DNA of 64,000 bases, taken from positions 1 to 64,000 of the forward strand of contig NBAY01000097.1 in assembly GCA_002794775.1 (NCBI GenBank), in the 5' to 3' direction. Origin of the DNA: Porodaedalea pini. Lineage: Eukaryota > Basidiomycota > Agaricomycetes > Hymenochaetales > Hymenochaetaceae. Below are positions 1 through 12,700 of this stretch, piece by piece. Positions within the stretch are counted from its first letter, which is position 1; the number at the start of each line of letters is the position of its first letter. A program made the position numbers and the translations under genes. The notes beneath the pieces are model-generated. The model did not search any database and was not told the origin of the DNA. It worked only from the letters and a program-made list of their open reading frames with translations.

Positions 1-946
1 CCTATCGAACCAATTGTTTCAATGTTTGGCCAAAGTACGGCATTCTGCTATCGAAGGAGATGGCTGTGATAATCTACAAGCACCACAGAGGGGCACCATA
101 CGACGTAAACCATCCGAATAGATAGACATGATACTTCGCATGAATATATTATGGGCGCTTGAGTGCCTTCAAGGACTCGGAGTAAGTCCGATGGTGCTGC
201 GTCTTCCAATGGAATGAGCGGATCTCCAGAGTCACGTTGGTGTCTGAGCTGCTTGCGATCCGCATCCATGTCGTCGAATGCGCTGTGCCACGAAGTTGTA
301 TTTTGCCAAAGCCATCAGACATAATGAAAATAGGTACTCGCAAGAGACGAAAGGGATGAACGTACAGACATGTGATTGAGATGGATGGGAAACGCGGGAA
401 GCAGATAACGTAAGTAGCCAGCGCCTAAAAAAATTCGGATGGCAGGAGCTTGGCCAATCAATGCACCGACTCGGAAACCGCATTGAACACGTCGGTTCAG
501 CCCGTACACAAGCCGTGTAGGAAGCTACATTCCTTGGCGCGTCGTTCGCTCCTGTGACCATGCTGTCAAAATTTAGCGCTCATTGTTCACCTCGTGAACC
601 TGCGTTTTTCCAAAGGCGGATGTAGCCATTCACGGCGTCACGGTCTTGCTCTGAAGCTCTGCAAAGTGAAGGACGGAGATGAAAAATGACCGGAATTTGT
701 GCTATCTATGAATCAACGTCGTTATCCATTCATCCTCATGACGCCTTCAGTTTCCAGCCACCAGGGACATGGCTGGCTTCGCTGATCGGAGGACGCCCAT
801 CCTTCACGGCCGAAAGAGAGACGCGCAATTCCACTCAAGCTACGAGAAAGCGAGTGGTCTCCTGCTTCTGACGCATTGGACTAGCTTTCTGCCCCCCCCC
901 CCCCCCCACCCTCCCTCCAAGGAATTCTTAGGTTACATCTTCAATA
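1..946. other. Upstream region without a supported gene
   Basis: Only short overlapping reading frames are seen and none resembles a known domain or forms a convincing spliced gene. The region holds the presumed promoter of the vWA gene that starts at 947. An uninterrupted run of 16 C residues (892-907) lies about 40 bp upstream of that start codon. Confidence 0.5.
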
Positions 947-2569
947 ATGAGTCAAGGCTCGGAGCAGACCGACGATGGTGCAACTTTGTGAGTCTCGATT
1001 TCGGCTCTTTTGCTCAGCTGAACTCGTAATGACAGCTTTGAAATATGTAGAGATCTCTTGTTCATCCAAGATGCCACAGCAAGCATGGGAAACTATATCG
1101 AAAGCGCAAAGAACAGCATAGTCGAGATCTGCAGACTTCTTCTCGCGTCAGGAAGACTGCAGCAGCATGAAGGACTACAAGTGGGGCTCCTCGCATACCG
1201 CGATTATCCGGCTGAAGAGAATGGTTTCGTGGTCAAATCGCATGCCTTCACATACGATCTGAAAGTTATGGAGGGCTATCTTGCCTCTCTCGAAGCAAAG
1301 GGTGGGGGCGATCTCCCCGAAGCCTTCACCACAGCACTGGAGTACGCCTACACCGAAACGAAAGGTTGGAGGGATGAAGCGCTGAAAGCGATTGTGGTTG
1401 TCACCGACGCCGCACCACATGGCATTAAAGAGAAATATGATTCTTTCCCCGACGGCGCTCCTAAAGGTACATAGCACAGTTTTCTAGCTCTAGAGGGATC
1501 TTACTAAGGAATCATGAAGGTATAACAATTCATGATCCTATCAAACTTGCAAGGGATATGGCGAACGAGGGCTACTCTATTGTATGTCATCCAAGTACTA
1601 GGCGCATTCCCCAGATCTCACAAAGGATGAATCAGTTCACTCTTGCATGCGAGCCCACCCTCGGTAAAACCACGGTAAGTCTCGTTTATATTTTCCCAGG
1701 ACTTCCAGCTCGACTTAAACTACTCAGGAATACGCGATAGACTTCTATAAAGCGCTGTCAAATTTATCGCTGTAAGAGACGTCAACACTATTATGCAGAC
1801 TGTATTTAATGACAATTTACAGTGGAACGTTCTGCTCTTTGAATGACCACAAACTGCTTGCAGCGTGTATGATTGGATCCCTCCTGGAAAGACTCGATTT
1901 GAAAATCCTGAGCTGCGAATATCAGGCGGATATCGCGCGACGCGTTCTTCAAGATGGTCTGTCTATTGACGAGGTTATCGATGAGCTCCAGGAGAAGTTG
2001 ACTTCGAGAGGTCAGCAAGTCACGACCCTTCAAGCTGGAAACATCTACAATGACTTGTCCCCTGCAAGACATAACTACAACACGTTCATCAGTAGTGCTA
2101 CGCTTGCCGACGCGAAAAAATCCTTAAAGAGGGTGAGTCGCCGCCGTGATATCTTCTACTTTTCTCATGCTACGTTTATTCAGGTTTATGCTCGTCGGCA
2201 CAACGCCGAATGCATGAGGATAATGCAGGATAATGAAGCGTCTTGCGCGGGAAAAGAGGGTATCTTCTCTATAGCTCCTGTTCGGTTTCGAAACCTAGGC
2301 AGCAACAGAATCGTTTTGCAATTATTTGACGCAGAACTCCGCCGCATGTGCGAGGATATTGTCATCCCGGATAGTTTCACAATAGTCAAGAAATTTACGA
2401 TTAACGTCCCCGTCAATTTCGTTTTGCTCTGCGGACCAAGGACAAAGAACTTCAGGTTGGTTGGATGGTTATTGTTCTTCGTTTGATATTTCCTCTGATT
2501 AACGATAATAGCCGGACGTTTGACAAAGAGCAGGACATTGACGTGGATCATATCTTTCATTACTCCTAG
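947..2569 (+). CDS. von Willebrand factor A (vWA) domain protein, 413 aa, eight exons
   Basis: Exons: 947-987, 1051-1466, 1520-1581, 1636-1674, 1728-1771, 1823-2132, 2184-2455, 2512-2569. They sum to 1242 nt with no stop until TAG at 2567. The vWA domain starts right after exon 1 with LDLLFIQDATASMG, the form typical of fungal vWA proteins. All three metal-site (MIDAS) segments are present: D-A-T-A-S, GGGDLPEA, and VVTDAAPHG. Such domains bind protein ligands through a divalent metal; the partner here is unknown. The ~230-residue C-terminal part has no recognised domain. The fifth junction falls just before the GTFCSLNDHK stretch. The intron at 2133-2183 is 51 nt without an in-frame stop, so retaining it would add 17 residues without breaking the frame. 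The next gene downstream is a diverged paralogue in the same orientation, suggesting tandem duplication. Confidence 0.85.
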
Positions 2570-3712
2570 TTGGCTGTCTCGCAGCATGTAACAATGTCTT
2601 CTTCCCAAGAATGCAACTTTATCGGATTCCGAGGCCCCGATTACAGTCAATTGTGCTGACTCGTGAACCATTGAGTTGAGTTGCTGCAAATTCATCTCCG
2701 TACGCCTAGCGCCCTTTTCAGTGGCCCTGTCTAATTGAACTTTCTTGTGAGCACAAGCAGATGGAACTTATCGTCGGCACAACAAGATTGAAGTCGATAG
2801 GCGCCTCAAGCTTCAGTCCAAGCTTTCTCTGCTTGCTTTGCGGGGAAGGTTACAACGTGGTTTTCGCATTGCACTAATATTTGGAGGACTACGCCTTTGC
2901 ATGGGTTCACGTTTCACTCGAGGTCCAATGAATTCGAATTCAGGGGTGCAGCTGCCTTGAGGTCTGTTGATTGCACGTTACAGGCGCCAATGTTACGCAT
3001 TCTCCTGTTCTGCGTTCATCACGGCACCTATACGCCGGACTTAGTGCGACTCAGATACAGGCCATTTCTTTTTCCGTGGACAGATCTCAAGCTCTCGTGC
3101 CTGCTATGGTCGATTTCTGACAATGTAGACGCCGCCAAGACCCTTTTCCGATCGAAGAATCGTCAAAACGTTGTAAATTGGCTTCCTCGGCTGACTAATG
3201 TTTACGTCGTGTCCACAACTATGCGGCTTGGGTTAGGACAGGGGGCCTCCGATTATCTGATGCAGTTGAAATCTGATGCTATCCCTTTTGCTACATGATG
3301 TCGGCGAATGCCCTTCATTTTTTCAGTCTCGGGATCATTCCTTTCCCGTTCACCAACTTATCCTTTACTCGTCGCATGCCCATCAACCGCTGCTCATAGA
3401 CGCTGGAATGGAAGCCTTATGCTCATGGCTCCGCAAAATGCGAATTTCCGATATGTCGGGGATTACAGATAAACGCCTCAAGGGAGCGATAAGGCGTCTC
3501 AAAGCTGATAGGTCCATCCTCTAAGCTTCATAGTTGGATACATTGCCAGCCATTGAAATACCTTTTTATTGCGTACTTTCCCGAGTCATTGCAAGACTTC
3601 AATCTTCATTCTGAACCCGCTCTATTGGCGGAACCATCTGACTTTCGTCTCCGTTCACAAAGTTGTGTGGCTCTCCTTGGGAGACTGTTCATCGTTGCCG
3701 TACTCTCTCAAC
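2570..3712. other. Intergenic region between the two vWA genes
   Basis: A 133-codon open frame (2897-3298, plus strand) and shorter frames exist. They show no recognisable domain, no good splice context and no link to either flanking gene. The interval must contain the terminator of the first vWA gene and the promoter of the second. I see no further supportable feature. Confidence 0.45.
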
Positions 3713-6700
3713 ATGACGGACCAATATCCTCTTAAATCTTTGTCAGCAGAGCCTTTCCTCTTGAACTGCGTTTAAAGTACGATAACTCACTTCAAACTCT
3801 CCAGGGACATGGTGTTCATTCAGGACACGCAGAAGACCATGAACAACTTTCTCTACTGCTCCGCGAAGGACATGGAGAACATTTGTCGGCACGTTCTTCG
3901 TCTGCCCCGATACCAACGTGGTGGTATCCGTTTCGGACTCGTAGCGTATCACGACGGTCAAGAACTGAGCAGTCCTTCTTCTATGAGGAAGCTCGGATTA
4001 ACAACAGATTACGAGCAAGTCATCCATGAACTCCAGTCTTTGCAAGCAAATCAAACTACGCTCTCGTCTGATGGTGCGAACTATGCCCTCGATCTCGCGC
4101 TGAAGGCCGCTGGCGAGCTTGAATGGAGGTCAAAAGCCGACAGACTCGTAATTTTGTCTATATACAAACACTCCAGGCCTCTTGGTATGCGCAGTTACAT
4201 AGGCTTCGTAGAAGCTGACTGACTATCCAACCGTTTCCAGATTCAGCTGCTATCAAGACTCTGTACTTTTTATCCGAACAACATATTCATTTGGTAAATA
4301 TTTGACAGCGCAATGATTTTGTGTCCATTACCACTTTCTCACGCTCTTATATTTCGTTGCGCAGCTTATCACCAGCAGGTAAGCACCAGACTATCTTCTG
4401 CTGCATGAACTCACAGGGTTGCATCAGTATGAAGATACGCGATCTTTTTGAGGATGGATTAGACCAAGCGATGGTCAAGGATTTGAATTTCACTGTTCCT
4501 ACGCACATCTCAGCCTTGATTTACGCTGGTCTTAAAGCTCATTCAATCAAGGATAAGGGCGTAAACGAAAGTATGGACGAGGATCAGTACCGCCTCGTCG
4601 TATTCATCTTATGGGCTTGGGGGTGCGAGGAGGATCAATATTGCATACACCCCAAGTCGAGGACAACCGAGCAGTTATGCATGCCTATAAATAATCGCTC
4701 CTTGAGCACAAATGGTACGCAGGCTTAATGAAGCAATGGGCAGTTCTTATCTGTGACTCACGCCGCTGTATTTTCCACTCAGCTGCTTCGAACGCTGGAG
4801 CTCCACCCATCCATAATGCAGAGAAAGGCGGACATGCTTGCGAATCGCAAGGTTCGGGACTGCCGAAGACAGGTATATCTTTCTTGTATCAAAACGAACG
4901 CGGCACTCATTTGCTTTTTGAGAAGAGAACAACGTTGACGACAGTTCATCAGCGAGTATTATTGGTCCAATCTCTCCAGGATTGTCAGCATCAAAACTAG
5001 TGGATGAATCGTTGAGAGGGAATGACATTGGTAGGAGTACACAGTCGTGAAAGCTCTTCATGAATCAAGCTCATTATGTTACAGGAAATGAAGACATGAC
5101 TGCCTCGCATAATGCTGGCTCTGAAGTCATATTTGACGAAGAGAAAGTCGATCCATCGCAATCTGAGATTCGTCACCGCTTGTCCAGCACGAGAGGTACG
5201 GAAGCCGAAGGGTCGACCCCAATTCCACATATTAAATCTTTTACAGGTGACAAAGCTGGTCATTCTGCTGAGTCTATAGCGAATGCGCATGTCGCTCCTG
5301 ATGGAGAAGACCTTCTGCACCGTACTCATTTGAAGTCAACTAATGCTAAGCCGTCGGTACCAGTTGTTACGTATGAAGGTGAATATGCGACTCTATCTCA
5401 GCAGTTTAGTTCTGAAAATGTAGCAGATCAAGGCGAGACAACACTAACAACGTATAGACCTGGTGCCCCGACCAGAACCGAAGCAGAGGCTCACAAAACT
5501 CATATTCACTCCAAGATCAGCTTCGTTGAGTCACAGAAATCTAGTATGCTTCCCAGTCTTTCTTTCGTGGCAATAATTTATCTGTTTCTGCAGTCAATGT
5601 TGGTGGCTCTGAAGCTACGACAACGGGCCATGAGGTCCCGTTCAATTCAGTTCTATCTTCCTCTGAAACTGAAGATGACGCGACACCTATGAACAAGACC
5701 TCTTCGGCTCGAAATAGTACGCAAGCACAAAATGAGCACTCTGAAGCTGCTATAGGCGACGAAGTGGAGTCATCCGCAGTTGCACGTTTGGTCTGCTCTC
5801 AGGCCGTCCTCGGTAGAGTTGAAGATCGTTTTCATGCTTCGCCCCAGACGAAGAACTTTGAGCCGTTACAGTTGAACATGACTGGAATCTCTGCCAGCTT
5901 AGCAGGTGCGAGCTCGATCCTGTTCTGCTATCATGATTTTGTCTAAGTAGTATATAGCTGTGAAAGAGACGTCACGAGCAACACTCATGCCCGAATATCA
6001 GGCCGCTCCTTCTCAGGGGAGCCGGTCTCGTTCCACCGTTGAGTTGGAACAGAGGCCATCATTGGGAGCGAGATCCGGTACAGCCGAGAGTGCGTCGAGC
6101 TCAGAAGGTACAATCTCTGCTTACTATAGTTCTAGCTTTTCCTAAGAGTAGTCTGCAGTTGCGAAAGATGCGCCTGCAGAACTGGTAGAGCTGGACCGTT
6201 TCGTTGCTCGTGAGAATGAAATCGAGCAGCCTCCCGGCCCTGTCGAGGTGAAGAATGCGTTGCCGTCGCGTTCAGGTATGTATCGTCAAAGTATTATTGG
6301 CATACTTACAAGTTGATATAAAAATTATAGATGGGAGCATTGAACTACAGCTTCCGCCGACAATCCCGAGTTCACCTGACCAAGACATGCCAGTGCCTTC
6401 AACGAAGGAAGCAGGAGTAGCGAGAGAAGGTTTGTCTGCGAGCTCTGGAGGTAGGTGCCTTGAGACTCATGATCAGTATCATCCTGGCGCTGATAATGGA
6501 GAACATGTTTCTATAGTTGTAGCGGAGGTAGACCGTAGTACATCCACTACCCAAGGAAATCGTGCCATTTCTAATTCCGAGACGACGGAGGTTCTCCAGA
6601 GCCAAATCTCTCCGACAAGTGAAGGTGCGTATACACAGACATCACTAGAGATGCAAAAATATGAACACGTGTTGCAGGTGTGAAAGACATGTCTGAAAAG

Positions 6701-9700
6701 AAGTCGAGTTTCGAAACACAGGAGATTTACTTACAAGCGGAGAGGCAGCTTACCTCTCCCGCTACTCCTGCATCTAAAGGATCCAACGCGAAGGGTGCGC
6801 GCACAATAGGGATTGAACTCAACTACTTCGGCCCAAACCTCAGAACGGACGTCGAGGACGCTCTTATACCAGCATCTCAGAATTCCACGCCTACCACTCC
6901 TATGGCGGCAAAGGATCAGTTCCAAGCTCTTCCCGAGACTGAAGGATCTTCGGTTGCAGGACTCGGGCCAAGTCAGGATATACTTAACGTGAAAGGTACG
7001 CCTAAGTTGCGAAAAGGCAGCCCACATACTCAGACTTGTTCAGGATCTCTGGACGCGCTTCCAATTTCCATGCAGTCACCTTCTTCTATAAGTCTTGGTA
7101 AAGTTCAAGACCGGATTCACGCTTCAGAGATCGAAGAGGCAGAATTTGCAAAACCAGGTAGGCCTCCCAGCAATTTGTTAGTAACATTCGCTCAACTGCT
7201 GTTTTACTACAGAGAGTACCGTCTTCTCGCCAACGACGACGAAGCTGGACAGCCCGACATCTCCTTCCCCATTCGCTTCCATAAAGACGACAGTAACAGA
7301 AGATAAGATACCATTTGAGGTCACAGTGCTCTCCGACTCTTGTAATACACCTACAGCTGGAAAAAAAATGTCTCTGGTCGTCTCTAAGAATAAAGGCCAT
7401 AAGCTGACTGAACCAGAGCCGATCCAGAGCAATTCTAAGGCGGAAGGTACACACATAATTGAACGCCTCGAGGGACTCGGCTTACAATCATCGCACAGGT
7501 GCTAAACGTACGTTGGAGATCAGCTCCTCGGCTCCCTTAGATCACGAGCCGGATCTAGATGATGCTCTGTGCAACTCAAACGAGACTGGGCTCGCGAGAA
7601 AAGATGGGATATCGAGATCAGCAATCGAACTTCATAAACCTGTTGCTACAGGTGACAGCTGCATGTGGGAGGGAGAGTCGACAGTGCCCAACGCTGCAGG
7701 TCGTCCAGTGACAGCTTCCATGTCGCCAATAGGTGGCGAGCTCGCGAGGCCAGAAAGCAACAAAGGTGGTCTTACTTTAGTTCACACAGGCCTGTACTAA
7801 TCTCGCTTAAGATCCCAGAAACTCGTCATTGACTAAGCCGAAGCACGGCTCCCAGGTCACCGTTGGCGAAAAAAATGGTCGTGCTCATGTTGCGAAAGAG
7901 CTCAAGGAGTCATCGAAACCAGGTTCGTTCCTCTCAAGCTTCCTACAGATGTTTGTCAACGAGCTGTTTAGAAGTGACCAACGACAACGAAGCCTCCCGC
8001 AAAGGACTTGAGCCTGCAGCCTCCCCGAACTTAGTCGCTTCGTCAGATATGGCCGCCATTTTAGCCAAAGATGAGAGCTGTAGGAGCCCTAAAAGTGCAT
8101 CAGGCGGAGGCACACAGAGCATCACGACCTCGGAAGGTAAGCACTTATTGATGGACAATGTTATTGACTTCGCCCTGATGCTTTCACAGGCCTCCATAAC
8201 ACGTCAGTGGAATCAACAAAGCCTGATGGTCAGATCATCCCTAGGCAAGAGAACTATAAACATCCTGATGCTCTACGGACGTCGGAAACAGTAACAAACC
8301 TGAATTCACCGAAGCCAAATGGTATGCATGCATAGCTCTATGTGTGCAGTTGACTAACACTACCTCAAAGGCTCCAATGACATACTCATCGACGCGCCGG
8401 AGCTCGTCTGGCAGGTCCCTGGTAAACGAAAACCAGATCAGTCGCCTGCTGCGCTGTGTGTACCAGTGACTAAGCTACCTGGACCATGCACGAATCGGAG
8501 CTCTTCAAGCCCGTGCAAAACAGTATCTCAGAACAACGCAGACAGTGAGAGGACCTCCGTCGGCTCGGTGGACAAGGCTGCCATGATGCTTTCTCAAGAA
8601 GAAGATTGCATTGGGGGGGAACGATGTGTGCCGACGAACCAACTGATGGAACAGAGTCCCCCGTGCGGTGCGCCTTCAAAATCTACTTTTGCAATACCGT
8701 CGCTGATCTAGTATTTAGATGGGAAGGAAACACCCATCCGTACGTCAGAGTCTCCGATCATTCTTGAAGGAGAGAAAGAGCACCGCATTCCTCTTGAGTC
8801 GAAAGCGGACGAACCATTGAAATCAGGTATGTCTCCCTGAGATAGGAAATGGATCAATTTTATTGAACCTATATGTCAGCCCCGCAAGCGCGGCCTGAAC
8901 TAGTTCCGACAATTTCCTCGGGCATAGCGTCTGCGAAAGATGTATTGCCGAGCGGCGGCAAAAGCCCTAAGGATGCGATAGGTGCGTTCAGAGGGAAAAG
9001 GTTATTATTACAATGATAACCTGAGTCTGTCGCATAGATGGCAGAGGAGCCTCCGCTCCCAAGTTGAATCCTTCCTGTCCTATCACTTCTCCTGGGAAAG
9101 AGGGGGATCGTCCCTCTACGACTTTCAAGAAGAAACGAAGAGAGCCAAGAAGAACAGGGATAGAAGAGAGTTCCTCGAGCACAAAAGGTACGCATCTCTG
9201 ACCCAAAATGTAGACCTTTAAGCCAACATAAATTACAGGTGGTGAGGGTGCGCATACAGCGGAACAGAATTTCAGCGTACACATCATTCATAGCAGAGAC
9301 ACGGAACAGCTTCAAATTTCCGACTCTTCAATGTCAGTGGGTGCAAATTCTAATCTTGTGGAGGAACGGAGTACTTTCAGCTTCAGTAACGGTAAGCACG
9401 TCCAGTTTGAGATGCATGTCAACACCAAGCCGACTTTGTGTTAGACGTCAAGGGCACTTCACCATTGAAATCGAAGCCAAACTCTCCAGTCGACTTCCTA
9501 GAAGAGGAAGTACAAACCCGGCACACTCAATCGAAGGCTGCTGAGCTGCCAAAATCAGGTATGTTCTTCATGACTACAAGACCGCAGTAAGAAACTTACC
9601 TAACCTGCTATCACAAAAAGCTCACATCCGAGTCAATACCGCATCGAAGCTTCCTGTGGAACAACATGTTGAGCCCTTAAGCGATGAGGGCAACCATTTC

Positions 9701-12700
9701 GGCGCGATGCCATCTTTCACAGCAACAAACGCGGGTAGCACCAGCACGAGGCCACCAACAGGTCAAGCTTTCACGTCCTCGAACACGCCTTCATTGTCGT
9801 CGATAGCAGAGTCCTCGAGCACGCAGAATCTCGAGCAAAAATCAACAAAATCCAGGCATGAGTCTACTCCGCACGAGTCTGAAGTCCGCGACACTCTGCA
9901 GCGGGTAGCAAGCCGAGAAGATAAAAATAAAAATGACATTGGATCGGCGGCCCGGCGGCAACACGCGCAGACGCCGATGACGTGGCAAGACTCGGCAGAA
10001 TCGGCACAGCCGCTGATTGTCGATCAGGCGCAACAGCCAGCTCACAGCGACCTGAACCTGAACACTATTCCTCAAAAAGATACCGCTACTGCCCAGCATG
10101 GCCCAAGTACGCTATTAGAGATACTCGCTGAACGTTTCTGATAGCCAATTTTAGGCGATAATGGGAGTATCGCGAAAACATCGTCGACGAAACTAGACGA
10201 CAAAATTCCGAGCAGCCCTTCCTCATCATCGCACACGAGAGGTGTACGCTCGAGAGATGAAAACTCTGTGCTCGAAGGTGAATGCATGTTGTACTCAGTA
10301 TCAGCATCAAATTTACTTGTTCAAGAAGCTTCAGATGGCATACAGCATGCATCTACATCAGAGCCCCACTCTTTCCTTGAAGTCGTTCCTCGCGAAGAGA
10401 AAGATCGTCCGTACAGTGTATCTGATGAAGATAGAAGAGGGAAGTCTGAATTGGAGATGAAGAAGGATCTATCAATTCCCGAAGGTAAGACTGGGCGTCG
10501 TACGTATTCTTTCGGAACTCATCTTTGTCCAGCTAATACGGCTGTGCTTGCGAACCCGTCGAGGTCAGATACTCCAGCTAGCCCAGGCAGAGTCGAAAGA
10601 AGCCAGTCTCGTCCTATTTGTACTACTGGCTCCCAGCCGTCGAAATCGAGTGCGTGCTTCAGAATACTACAATGTATATACACTGACGAGCTACGGCAGG
10701 TGAATTCGGTGGCGTTACTCATACCTCGACGCTGGACCTTGCAGACCCAGTACAATCAACAATGATGGGTAGTGATACACTGGAGGAAAAAGAGGGCTCT
10801 CCGGTTCGAGGAGGTGAGCGCGTAGAAAGCCAATGTTCCGACCTTAACCTGATTTTTCTCTAGACAGAAAGGACATACACACAGAGAAGGAAGTCGCAAG
10901 TTCTCAGGCCATACTTCCCGGGAAGAGCTACCAGCCCCATATCCTGGCTACAGCAGGCGCATTAGAGCTGTTAAATTCAGTCGAAGACCCGACTTCGTCG
11001 AAGCCAAGTGGTGCGCGAACATCTAATGATCTATCGTATTCATCTCAATCTAAATGTTTTACAGTTAATGCAGAGGCGGTTATAGCTGCTCTCATGACTG
11101 ATTCTCCGGTTCGTTCTAGTTCGGCAAAGGACAACAGCCATGCACCAATGGAGAAACGAGACAGGCGATCCTTGGCATCGACGAGGCAAAGCATACCAAG
11201 CCTAAAAGGTGCGTGCAGTTGCATATCTCGCTCTTTTACGTCCCTGAAATGCCGAGCAGAAGCCCCGGATGATCTATCGGCGTCTCTTCGAGTTAACCGT
11301 GGAGGAAGGACACAGAGGCTTGCTGAGGACACACAGACAAATCTCGCAAGCCCAACCCATTCAGAACTAACTTCTTCAGTAACAGAGAGGAATGCATCGG
11401 CTATAAAAGGTGTTCCTTCAGATCGAATTGGTGCGCGTGGTTGACATGCAGTATGAAACCCCATGCTAAGACTGATACAGATGACAAACATGCGTCTCGT
11501 TCTGGATCTGTCCGCGGTAATGGTTATCAACTTCGGACTCCCGGAATGAAGGAGCTCGAACCGTCAAAGCCAGAATTAAACTTGAACTTTTCGCGCTCAG
11601 TTGGTAAGCATTCATAGTAGACCTATACCGAAGTCACACTAAACCGGTATGCATAGATCCGACAGATGTATTTGCAACTGCGCTTCTGCACAAAGGTCAG
11701 GATACGCCTCGTCAAAAGGAAGGACAGACTCGCAACACCATTGCGTCGAAAGGAGAAGAGCAGCCGCGAGTAGACAAAAGCCAGAGTTCTCCTCTCTCAA
11801 GAAGTACGTTCTCGATCACACAAGAAGAGTAATATCGATCTTAACTTGAGATTGTTTGCCCTCTTTCCGCAGCCACACCGAAGCCAAACACTCCTTCCAT
11901 TACTCATGGCCGAAGGGAGATGGGTCAAGTCCGCTCGCGCTCTGAAGCGGTAGAACGCGTCCCGACAGAAGCGAGCTTGAGCTCAAGCTCCGCGGTTACT
12001 GAAGGTATGCACAAATCAAAACCCCGCATGATGGTTCCTCTTTCACTTCTTGATCTCTTATAGAATCCAAAGACGCGCTTGCCACTGCACCGAGGCTTGA
12101 CACCTCTGGCGTAAAGGAAGACCAGACTCACTTTTCTGCGAACGCAACTGAAACTGATCTGACAAGGCGTGGTGTCATCCATGACTCCCGAAGTTCCACA
12201 AGTATGCGTTGTCTGAAAGCAGAAGTTGAGGTTCTGTCCTGATACTTCCATGTAGACATCAAAGACCTAAAGGATCATTCGTCGAAGCCGGGATCTCCAG
12301 TATCCTTTGTAAAGAAATCAGGAGCTCACCTCCCCGCCAAGATCGGAGCGTCAGAGTCGTCGCGATCAGGTATGGGTATTATCTGAAGGCCTTTGTATGA
12401 ATTTCACCAATCTGGCACTGCAGAACATGGTGGCACAGGTTCTACGTTCACAAGGCTGAAAGAATCAATTCTGGACTCGTCATCTTCACCAACAGATGAC
12501 GTGATGAAGAACATCGAAACGTCGTCAAGCGCGAGAGGTACGCTAGTTCTCGAAGATGCTGTATACCTGCCGGGGGAACTGATTGAGTAACATCAGAAGC
12601 AGTTGGATCTGAGTCTCGTCCTCGCGTTCCTCGTGGCGAAGTGGAAGATCAGCCTCCCGCAACGCTCAAGGCAAGGGACTCAAAGCAAATGAGCGCAGGC

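Noticed and set aside
2186..2695. 169-codon minus-strand open frame
   Set aside because: It overlaps, in antisense, the last exons of the vWA gene, whose spliced frame is fully consistent.
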